This document shows, one piece after another, positions 25,263 through 32,954 of a DNA stretch of 32,954 nt. The notes beneath the pieces are model-generated. The model made no database searches. It was not told where the DNA came from and worked only from the letters and a program-made list of their open reading frames with translations. The stretch is from an uncultured Sulfitobacter sp. (GTDB lineage Bacteria > Pseudomonadota > Alphaproteobacteria > Rhodobacterales > Rhodobacteraceae), in the NCBI GenBank assembly GCA_937928635.1, contig CALFWM010000034.1:1-32954 (forward strand), read 5' to 3'. The stretch's first letter is position 1, and each line of letters begins with the position of its first letter. A program made the translations under genes and the position numbers.

Positions 25263-25283
25263 TTGCGCAAACTGCTTGCGCAA
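25263..25283. promoter_or_regulatory. Two TTGCGCAA palindromes 5 bases apart
   Basis: TTGCGCAA occurs at 25263-25270 and again at 25276-25283 with ACTGC between. Each copy is a palindrome and together they form an 8-bp hairpin. They sit 22 bases before the ATG at 25305, where they could be a tandem operator or an RNA stem that affects translation. Confidence 0.5.
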
Positions 25284-25304
25284 CCAAGTTGGGAGACCTT
25301 TCGC

Positions 25305-25862
25305 ATGAAACCGCTGTTTAACCTCGCCCTTATCGCTGCTATGGACGCGCCCGCCTTTGCTGAGCCGGTAAAGCTCACCCCTGCTGACCCGCAGCCCACT
25401 GATCTGACACCTGGGTTGGCGGTGTCTTATGCCTACGGTGCGGGTGGGAGGACATTGGCCGAAGCGGAGCAGAAACTGCGCGACGCAACACCGGGCACGC
25501 CCCTGGTTGGCTTGTCCTACCTTGATGGCAGCGATGGCGAGAATACGCTGACCGCCACCAAGGCCCACAAAGTTGCCGCCGCCATTTCCGGCTACATCAG
25601 GTTTGACACAGCTGGCACGTTCGACATTGATTTTTTCAGCAATGATGGTCTGCAAGCCAGCATTGGGGGGCAAGAGGTGGTTTTGTTTGACGGTGTGCAC
25701 AGCTGTGAACCCGCAGGTGTGACCCAGGTCGAAGTGTCAAGCCCCGGTTGGTACGCGCTTGAGGCCACGTATTTTCAGCGCAAAGGGTCTGCCTGTCTGA
25801 TGATGGACTGGAACGTTGGTGGCGAGATGGAGCCCGTCCCGGACGCTGTATTCGGCCACTAA
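25305..25862 (+). CDS. Small secreted PA14-like protein
   Basis: The start is placed at ATG 25305 behind GGGAG. The longer frame from 25263 would add 14 residues before the signal peptide and would begin in the palindromes. The 185-residue product has a signal peptide ([19 protein letters not shown], then EPV). Its body (from about 80: [50 protein letters not shown]) follows the strand and loop order of PA14-type sugar/ligand-binding domains. The Asp of FSNDG and the Gly-rich turn are typical. Two Cys could form a disulfide in the periplasm. The function is unknown; similar small PA14-like proteins are found beside rpsB in some relatives, but I cannot confirm this here. Confidence 0.65.
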   Translation: MKPLFNLALIAAMDAPAFAEPVKLTPADPQPTDLTPGLAVSYAYGAGGRTLAEAEQKLRDATPGTPLVGLSYLDGSDGENTLTATKAHKVAAAISGYIRFDTAGTFDIDFFSNDGLQASIGGQEVVLFDGVHSCEPAGVTQVEVSSPGWYALEATYFQRKGSACLMMDWNVGGEMEPVPDAVFGH

Positions 25863-25870
25863 AGTAAAGC

Positions 25871-26701
25871 CTAAACCGCGCGCAGTGCCTCATGGCCTGC
25901 GCGCACCGCCTGTTCGCAGGCCAGTGCCAATGCTTTGCGGTCCGGGAAATCCGCGACCTTGAGTGGTGCATGATAGACCACTGTCACACTGCCCTGTCGA
26001 GCCGGGGCCAATGTGGTCAGCAGATGGCTGCCAAAGGACATATCCCCCCACCAGCCATAAAACCGCGGATCCAGCCCTGCCGGTGCACGATAGAACAGGC
26101 TGACCGGTTGCAGAGCAATTTCTTCCTTGAGGTCCGCGTTGAAGAACGCCTCAAAGAGTGTTGTTTTAAAAGGTAAAACCCGCAAACCGTCCGTGCTGGT
26201 GCCCTCGGGAAAGAACAACAACTTGTGGCCTGCCAACAGGCGATCCTGAAAAAGCTGAGTGTGCGCGCGTGCCCGTGCCCTGTTGCGTTCTATAAAAACC
26301 GTGCCTGTGGCCCGCGCCAGCCAGCCAATACCGGGCCAGCCGGCCACTTCGGATTTTGAGACAAAATAAATCCGTTTCGCCGCGTTCAGGCTAAAGATAT
26401 CAAGCCAAGAGGCGTGATTGGCCACAACAGCCCCGCGCCCCTGCATCGGTGTGCCGCGCACATGATGACGGATCCCGAGCACGCGAAAGGCGTTGCGGCA
26501 AACAAACTGCGTGATGTGGGGCGTTACCGGGCGATGCAACCCGCACAGCGGCCGCTCCACCACCCGCAGCGCCAGCAAGACCAACAGCCCGCCAAAAACC
26601 AGCACAATCAAGAGCACGGCCCGCAGCACAACCCGCCCCCAGCCCAACGGTGTAATCCGTGGATATTGCGGCCAATGGTCACTCTCCCACGTCTGGTTCA
26701 T
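25871..26701 (-). CDS. olsA: Lyso-ornithine lipid O-acyltransferase (PlsC family)
   Basis: The 276-residue protein has an N-terminal membrane segment (about 23-46), the catalytic HX4D motif NHASWLD (His96, Asp101) and the FPEG motif (164-167) of glycerolipid acyltransferases. The overlap of 4 bases with the upstream ornithine acyltransferase gene identifies it as OlsA, which esterifies lyso-ornithine lipid to ornithine lipid at the inner membrane. Without this context it would be called a 1-acylglycerol-3-phosphate acyltransferase, and some OlsA proteins have both activities. Its stop lies 8 bases from that of the convergent PA14-like gene. Confidence 0.88.
   Translation of the reverse strand: MNQTWESDHWPQYPRITPLGWGRVVLRAVLLIVLVFGGLLVLLALRVVERPLCGLHRPVTPHITQFVCRNAFRVLGIRHHVRGTPMQGRGAVVANHASWLDIFSLNAAKRIYFVSKSEVAGWPGIGWLARATGTVFIERNRARARAHTQLFQDRLLAGHKLLFFPEGTSTDGLRVLPFKTTLFEAFFNADLKEEIALQPVSLFYRAPAGLDPRFYGWWGDMSFGSHLLTTLAPARQGSVTVVYHAPLKVADFPDRKALALACEQAVRAGHEALRAV
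25878..25904. terminator. Hairpin at the convergent ends of the PA14-like and olsA genes
   Basis: GCGCGCAG (25878-25885) and CTGCGCGC (25897-25904) form a perfect 8-bp stem around an 11-base loop, 15 bases after the PA14-like stop and inside the last codons of olsA. It lacks a T-run, so termination is only suggested. Confidence 0.35.
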
Positions 26702-27474
26702 GCACGGGCACCACTGTAAAGACGCGCCTGCTGTGCGTTCATCTCTTTGGTGTCCATGATCAGGCAGATATCGACGGTGTTAAAGGCATGATCCACAAAT
26801 GCACCTTCCCCCACAGATCCGCCCAAGCGCAGATAGGCTTTGATCAGGCTGGGCATTTTCACCATAGCGGCCTTGCGATCCAGTTGATCCTCTGCAATCA
26901 CGTTCATATCCTGAAAGGCATGCGCCAGGGCTTTGACCCGCATCGGCGGAGGGGCCAGATGCCGGTGATGCAGCAAAGACAGCGGTTGCGCCAGCGCGGC
27001 GATATCAGTGCCATGAAAACTGGCCACACCAAACAACACCTCAATGTCGTGGCGTGCCACATACTGCGCCAGGCCCTGCCAGAGGTGATACATCGCCATA
27101 CCCCCCCGATAATCGCGGTGCAGGCAGGACCGCCCCAGTTCCAGCACGCGCCGTTTTGAGTGCAGCAATAGTGTCAGATCGTATTCTGACGCTGAGTAAA
27201 ATCCGCCTGCCCGTTCGGCCATTTCTGCGCGCATCACCCGGTAAACACCAACAACCTGATCGCGGCGCAGATCGGTCAACAACAAGTGGTCAAAAAACGG
27301 GTCGAACCGGTCGCGCTCCAGTTGCGCGTCATGGTCAACCAATGTGCCACCGCCCCCAAGTTCAGTCACAAAGACATCATACCGCAATCGCTGCGCTGCG
27401 CGCAGGTCCGCGTCGGTTTCTGCCAGCTTGACCTGAAAATCTGTTGTGGCACCCGTGCGCATCTGACTTTGCAT
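26698..27474 (-). CDS. olsB: L-ornithine N-alpha-acyltransferase
   Basis: The 258-residue protein matches the OlsB/GNAT-like acyltransferase family. Features are RLRYDVFVTELGGGG near the N-terminus, a long ...FDHLLLTDLRRDQVVGVYRVM beta segment, SEYDL, VLELGRSCLHRDYRGG (acyl-carrier/CoA site region) and LFGVASFHGTD. It transfers a 3-hydroxyacyl group from ACP to ornithine, the first step of ornithine-lipid synthesis. ATG 27474 is preferred; a GTG directly before it (27477) is also possible. It precedes olsA with an ATGA overlap. Ornithine lipids often replace phospholipids under phosphate limitation, but I found no clear Pho box upstream. Confidence 0.9.
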   Translation of the reverse strand: MQSQMRTGATTDFQVKLAETDADLRAAQRLRYDVFVTELGGGGTLVDHDAQLERDRFDPFFDHLLLTDLRRDQVVGVYRVMRAEMAERAGGFYSASEYDLTLLLHSKRRVLELGRSCLHRDYRGGMAMYHLWQGLAQYVARHDIEVLFGVASFHGTDIAALAQPLSLLHHRHLAPPPMRVKALAHAFQDMNVIAEDQLDRKAAMVKMPSLIKAYLRLGGSVGEGAFVDHAFNTVDICLIMDTKEMNAQQARLYSGARA

Positions 27475-27509
27475 CACCCTTCACCTGCCCAAAATCGTCT
27501 TAGGCAATC

Positions 27510-27523
27510 GCGTAACGGTACGC
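27510..27523. promoter_or_regulatory. Small inverted repeat upstream of olsB
   Basis: GCGTA and TACGC flank ACGG about 36 bases before the olsB start, inside the 120-base gap between olsB and the DUF3553 gene. It is a possible operator; the short arms make chance likely. Confidence 0.25.
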
Positions 27524-27594
27524 AATCCTCAGACAACGTGGAAAAAGGTATCGCAATATTCCAATAGGTTGCATAAAGTGCTCAACAACACGCA

Positions 27595-27798
27595 TTAGTC
27601 ATGCGCCTGATTTGCCGTCGTGCCGAACTCCGGCACCAAATGAACCCGAAAGCTATCTATGACAAATTTGCCCTGGTCCCGGAAATTAACCGTGACACGC
27701 CCAGCGATATTGCTTTGCACCTGTCCCACGCCCCAATCCGGCTGGTCAGGATGGCGCACCAGCATGCCGGGAGTCAAAATGGCATTCAAATCATCCAA
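27595..27798 (-). CDS. DUF3553 protein, 67 aa, TTG start
   Basis: The product carries the DUF3553 signature (ILTPGMLVRHPDQPDWGVGQVQ, then VTVNFRDQGKFVID). The longer frame to 27882 begins with GTG and would overlap the divergent chpT by 54 bases. A TTG at 27798 has GGGAGGG seven bases before it and gives the normal short length of this family, so I chose it. The domain is a small all-beta fold of unknown function that is common in alphaproteobacteria. Its distance to the divergent chpT start is only 30 bases. Confidence 0.7.
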   Translation of the reverse strand: MDDLNAILTPGMLVRHPDQPDWGVGQVQSNIAGRVTVNFRDQGKFVIDSFRVHLVPEFGTTANQAHD

Positions 27799-27805
27799 AT
27801 CAGAA

Positions 27806-27812
27806 CCCTCCC
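27806..27812 (-). promoter_or_regulatory. Ribosome binding site fixing the TTG start of the DUF3553 gene
   Basis: GGGAGGG on the minus strand lies seven bases before TTG 27798. No comparable site precedes the GTG at 27882. Confidence 0.55.
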
Positions 27813-27828
27813 ATGACTGCGGTATCTT

Positions 27829-28425
27829 ATGACGCAAAGTAATCTTGATCTGGCGGCCCTGATCGGCAGCCGTATTTGCCACGACCTGATATCCCCGATT
27901 GGCGCGATCGACAATGGGCTTGAGTTGCTCAGCATGTCCGGTGTCGCCGAGGGCCCTGAGTTGGGCCTAATCGGGCAAAGCGTGGGTAGTGCCAGTGCAC
28001 GCATCCGGTTTTTCCGCATCGCTTTTGGTGCAGCGGGCGATCAGATGGTCGGCCCTGCGGAAATCATCTCAATCCTGCGCGACCTCTACGATGAAAGCCG
28101 GTTGGAGCTGCATTGGACCACCACAGACCCGCAACCCCGTGCGGCGGTCAGACTGGCGTTTCTGGGTATTCTCTGTCTTGAAACGGCGATGCCTTATGGC
28201 GGCAAGGCAACGGTTTCGGAAGAAAACGGCACCTGGATGCTGGAGGGTGCGGCAGACAAGGTGAATGTTGACCCGGACCTTTGGGGCAACCTCGCCGCGC
28301 GCGCCTCTGTGGCACCGCTCCAGCCTGCACAGGTGCAATTTGCATTGCTGCCCGTGCATGCCTTTGATGATGGGCGCAAGGTGATCACTCACGCGGATGA
28401 GTCAAAGGTGACAATCAGCTTCTGA
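27829..28425 (+). CDS. chpT: Histidine phosphotransferase ChpT
   Basis: The 198-residue protein begins [27 protein letters not shown], the dimerisation and phospho-acceptor helix of ChpT with His18. The C-terminal part is a degenerate, ATPase-like fold that cannot bind ATP. ChpT passes phosphate from the hybrid kinase CckA to CtrA (and CpdR). In Rhodobacteraceae this relay controls motility, gene transfer agents and related traits. The ATG at 27829 has no clear ribosome binding site, so the mRNA may be leaderless or nearly so. Its 3' end overlaps the convergent proA by 11 bases. Confidence 0.88.
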   Translation: MTQSNLDLAALIGSRICHDLISPIGAIDNGLELLSMSGVAEGPELGLIGQSVGSASARIRFFRIAFGAAGDQMVGPAEIISILRDLYDESRLELHWTTTDPQPRAAVRLAFLGILCLETAMPYGGKATVSEENGTWMLEGAADKVNVDPDLWGNLAARASVAPLQPAQVQFALLPVHAFDDGRKVITHADESKVTISF

Positions 28426-29680
28426 TCGTTCCGTCCCCGGTCACGAGATATTTGAAACTGGTCAGCTGTGCGGCCCCCACCGGCCCGCGCGCATGCATCT
28501 TGCCCGTCGCGATGCCAATTTCGGCCCCCATGCCAAATTCACCGCCATCGGCAAACTGGGTGGAGGCGTTGTGCATCACAATTGCGGAATCAAGCGCGTT
28601 CATGAAATGCGCCGCGGTGGCGGCATCTTCTGTCAGGATACAATCGGTGTGATTGGACCCATGGGTGCGGATATGCGCAATCGCGCCTGCCACGTCAGGT
28701 ACGGTTTTGGCTGAGATGATCATATCAAGGTATTCATGCCCCCAATCGCTTTCGCTGGCCGCAATCGTGCCCTCCATTTCTGCCATCGCCGCGTCTGCAC
28801 GCACCTCAACCCCGGCATCCATCAACGTACGCAACACGTCCTTACCAATTGTTTTTGCGACATTTTCATGGATTAGCAGGCATTCGGCTGATCCACAAAT
28901 CCCGGTGCGGCGGGTCTTTGCATTCAACACCACTTTCAGCACCTTTTCAGGGTCCGCATATTGATCAATGTAGATGTGCACAATGCCCTCAAGATGGGCA
29001 AAGACCGGCACCCGTGCCTCGCGTTGCACCAGACCAACCAGCCCTTTGCCGCCACGGGGCACGATCACATCAATGCTGTCCGTCATCGTCAGCATCGCAC
29101 TGACCGCCGCGCGGTCCCGTGTAGGCACCAGTTGCACCGCATCTTCGGGCAGGTTCGCATCGCGCAGCCCCTGTTGCAGGCAGGCGTGGATCGCCCCGGA
29201 TGAATGAAAGTTCTCCGACCCGCCGCGCAAGATCACCGCATTGCCAGATTTCAGGCACAGGGCCCCGGCGTCGGCGGTCACATTGGGGCGCGATTCATAG
29301 ATCACGCCAATCACCCCCAAAGGCGTGCGCACCCGGCGGATATTAAGGCCAGAGGGCTGATCCCAATCCGCCATCACTTCGCCCACGGGGTCGGGTTGTT
29401 CGGCCACGCTGCGCAGCCCGTCAACCATGCCCTGAATACGGTTCTCATCCAGCATCAGCCGGTCCATCATTGCGTCTGACAGACCTTTGTCGCGGCCATA
29501 GTCCAGATCTTTGGCATTGGCCGCCAGAATATCACTGCGGTTTTTCCAAACGGCCTCTGCCGCGCTGATCAGTGCCGCGTGCTTGCGCTCTGCTGTTGCG
29601 GTGGCCAGCACGGCGGCGGCCGCCTTGGCACGCGCACCGATGTCGGCCATCAGATCGTGGATGTTTTCAAAGTCTTTCAT
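28415..29680 (-). CDS. proA: Gamma-glutamyl phosphate reductase
   Basis: The 421-residue enzyme reduces gamma-glutamyl phosphate to glutamate-5-semialdehyde with NADPH, the second step of proline synthesis. Landmarks are [36 protein letters not shown] and the catalytic Cys in [16 protein letters not shown] 29680 is preferred because AGGTG lies six bases before it; a GTG at 29689 is also in frame. It ends the operon after proB, 44 bases downstream of it, and overlaps the 3' end of chpT. Confidence 0.96.
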   Translation of the reverse strand: MKDFENIHDLMADIGARAKAAAAVLATATAERKHAALISAAEAVWKNRSDILAANAKDLDYGRDKGLSDAMMDRLMLDENRIQGMVDGLRSVAEQPDPVGEVMADWDQPSGLNIRRVRTPLGVIGVIYESRPNVTADAGALCLKSGNAVILRGGSENFHSSGAIHACLQQGLRDANLPEDAVQLVPTRDRAAVSAMLTMTDSIDVIVPRGGKGLVGLVQREARVPVFAHLEGIVHIYIDQYADPEKVLKVVLNAKTRRTGICGSAECLLIHENVAKTIGKDVLRTLMDAGVEVRADAAMAEMEGTIAASESDWGHEYLDMIISAKTVPDVAGAIAHIRTHGSNHTDCILTEDAATAAHFMNALDSAIVMHNASTQFADGGEFGMGAEIGIATGKMHARGPVGAAQLTSFKYLVTGDGTIRS

Positions 29681-29724
29681 GTCTTTCACCTGTCTAAGGG
29701 TAAGGCATCTGGGGTCTTTGGCCG

Positions 29725-31868
<2,144 letters not shown>

Positions 31869-32411
31869 TCATGCGGACAGCTTGGTGCTGTATGTCCAGG
31901 TTGGTACGGCAGCGTCACGTGCCAGACAATAGGTTTCCGCATCCCCCAAATAGACAAATCCTGCGTTGGTCAACACCTTGGCCGAGGCGGGATTGTCCTG
32001 AAAAACGGTTGCGAACATGTCGATGTTGCCCAGCGGGTTGTCGTGCACCAATGCATTGACCGCCTCTGTTGCCAGATGCGAATTCCAGAATGCCGGGGCC
32101 ACCCAAAAGCCAACCTCAGACTGGTTGCGGTCAAGATGGATCAGTGAAATCACTCCGGCCACCTCTGCCCCGGCGGATTTGGAGCAATCCATGACCCAGA
32201 CATCTTCTTCGCGCGGTTCTGCTATGGCACGGGTGACAAAGGCCTCCATCGCACCGGGTGGGAGCGGGTGCGGAATGCCGGAGGTGTTGTGTGCCACGCG
32301 CGCATCACTGGCATAGAGTTCAATCAAAGCCTGATCAGAGCGCCGGACGGGACGCAGATCAAACCGCTCCGTTTCAATGACTTGCTGGGTACGGATTGGT
32401 GTCATTTGCAT
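31869..32411 (-). CDS. GNAT-family N-acetyltransferase (RimJ/RimL-like)
   Basis: The 180-residue product has the RimJ/RimL-type start ETERFDLRPVRRSD, and the acetyl-CoA-binding region ...SEVGFWVAPAFWNSHLATEAVNALV and FATVFQDNPASAKVLTNAGFVYLG. This subgroup acetylates protein N-termini or small amines; the target is unknown. It lies 3 bases after the LysE-like gene and 15 bases before obgE, so it belongs to the same operon. It is a regular companion of obgE in related genomes by my recollection, which I cannot check here. Confidence 0.87.
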   Translation of the reverse strand: MQMTPIRTQQVIETERFDLRPVRRSDQALIELYASDARVAHNTSGIPHPLPPGAMEAFVTRAIAEPREEDVWVMDCSKSAGAEVAGVISLIHLDRNQSEVGFWVAPAFWNSHLATEAVNALVHDNPLGNIDMFATVFQDNPASAKVLTNAGFVYLGDAETYCLARDAAVPTWTYSTKLSA

Positions 32412-32414
32412 GTT

Positions 32415-32954
32415 TCATGTTCCTCCTGCGAACAGAACAAAAAGAACAGAGGCGACGGTCAGTGCCGCCAATGTCCACATCAGATAGGGTTCCACCGCCG
32501 TGCCTGCGACAGCTTTTGCAATGCGGTCCCCTGCAAGTGTCCAGAGGGGATGCAGAATGATCTGGCAGGTCAGCAGCACCGCCGCGATGGTCGCGGTTAC
32601 CGCAAATGTGCCGCTGCCGGGAGTCACAAAGTTCGTAAAACTGCCCACAATCAACGCCCAGGCCTTTGGGTTGAGCGGATGTACAATCAACCCGGCGGCA
32701 AATCCCGGGGCCGTTGTGTCACCCTGCCTCGGTTTCAAACGCAGGTTTGCCACCTTCCAGGCCAGAAAGATGATATAGGCGGCAGAGGCGTATTTGAGCG
32801 TGGTAAATAACCAAGGTGCCCGGTCGGACAGTTCCATCAGGCCAAAGCCGATGGGCCAGATGATCAGCTGTTTGCCAAGGGCGACACCCGCGACAAAGGG
32901 CAGCGCCGCGCGAAACCCAAAGCGCGCACCTGTGGCCAGTAACGCCATGTTGGC
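32415..32954 (-). CDS. LysE/RhtB-family amino-acid exporter, 5' end outside the window
   Basis: The visible 179 residues run from ANMALLATGARFGFRAALPF to the stop. LysE-family proteins begin with GPN/PGPA just before such a stretch, so perhaps 10-30 N-terminal residues are missing. Five or so hydrophobic segments are visible, with the family features GKQLIIWPIG, AWKVANLRL and HPLNPKAW (a PKAW-like motif of RhtB/LysE). It should export an amino acid or a related compound across the inner membrane. It is the first visible gene of the operon continuing into the GNAT and obgE genes. Confidence 0.85.
   Translation of the reverse strand, partial: ANMALLATGARFGFRAALPFVAGVALGKQLIIWPIGFGLMELSDRAPWLFTTLKYASAAYIIFLAWKVANLRLKPRQGDTTAPGFAAGLIVHPLNPKAWALIVGSFTNFVTPGSGTFAVTATIAAVLLTCQIILHPLWTLAGDRIAKAVAGTAVEPYLMWTLAALTVASVLFVLFAGGT

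Noticed and set aside
25048..25287. 80-codon N-terminal extension of rpsB
   Set aside because: S2 proteins start at MALPEF-like sequences, and the extension overlaps the probable promoter and leader.

Overview
The window looks like a chromosomal segment of a marine alphaproteobacterium of the Roseobacter group (Rhodobacteraceae). The basis is: moderately high GC with alphaproteobacterial codon use; a ChpT-type phosphotransferase of the CckA-ChpT-CtrA relay; an olsB-olsA ornithine-lipid pair; a VPLPA-CTERM-like surface protein; and an obgE-proB-proA operon. This placement is inference from gene content, not from a marker-gene comparison.

Layout. (1) Positions 1-1221 are mobile DNA: the 3' end of one IS30-family transposase gene, followed by a nearly complete second IS30-family element whose transposase is cut by one in-frame TGA. 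(2) Positions 1222-1656 are a gene-free leader with two hairpin-forming inverted repeats. (3) Positions 1657-16628 hold a two-gene operon that fills 45% of the window: a 3786-residue exported DUF11 repeat protein (about 26 repeats, many with EF-hand-like loops and paired cysteines, ending in an OmpA-like domain) and a 1200-residue predicted outer-membrane beta-barrel protein. (4) Positions 16669-21338 carry a catabolic-looking cluster: RidA-like and 4-hydroxybenzoyl-CoA-thioesterase-like genes on the minus strand, divergent from a thiolase-like protein without the nucleophilic Cys, a DUF35/OB-fold protein fused to a degenerate SDR, and a metal-dependent cyclase-type hydrolase. A type II dehydroquinase follows and is translationally coupled to a LuxR-type regulator (21335-22093). 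(5) Positions 22094-22433 are gene-free but end in a strong terminator. (6) On the minus strand come a VPLPA-CTERM-like protein, tsf and rpsB, with a small secreted PA14-like gene diverging from rpsB. (7) Then olsA/olsB and a DUF3553 gene (minus), chpT (plus), and the operon lysE-like, GNAT, obgE, proB, proA (minus), with lysE-like cut by the window edge.

How the genes work together. The giant repeat protein and its barrel partner probably form a Ca2+-responsive cell-surface structure. The 16.7-21.3 kb cluster probably breaks down a CoA-activated substrate: the Cys-less thiolase fold plus DUF35 partner resembles known retro-aldolase or thiolase complexes (Ltp2-ChsH2, BbsAB), with hydrolase and thioesterase steps around it. 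The right part is ordinary housekeeping: translation, ornithine-lipid and proline synthesis, ribosome-assembly GTPase, and cell-cycle phosphorelay. No rRNA, tRNA or CRISPR array was seen.
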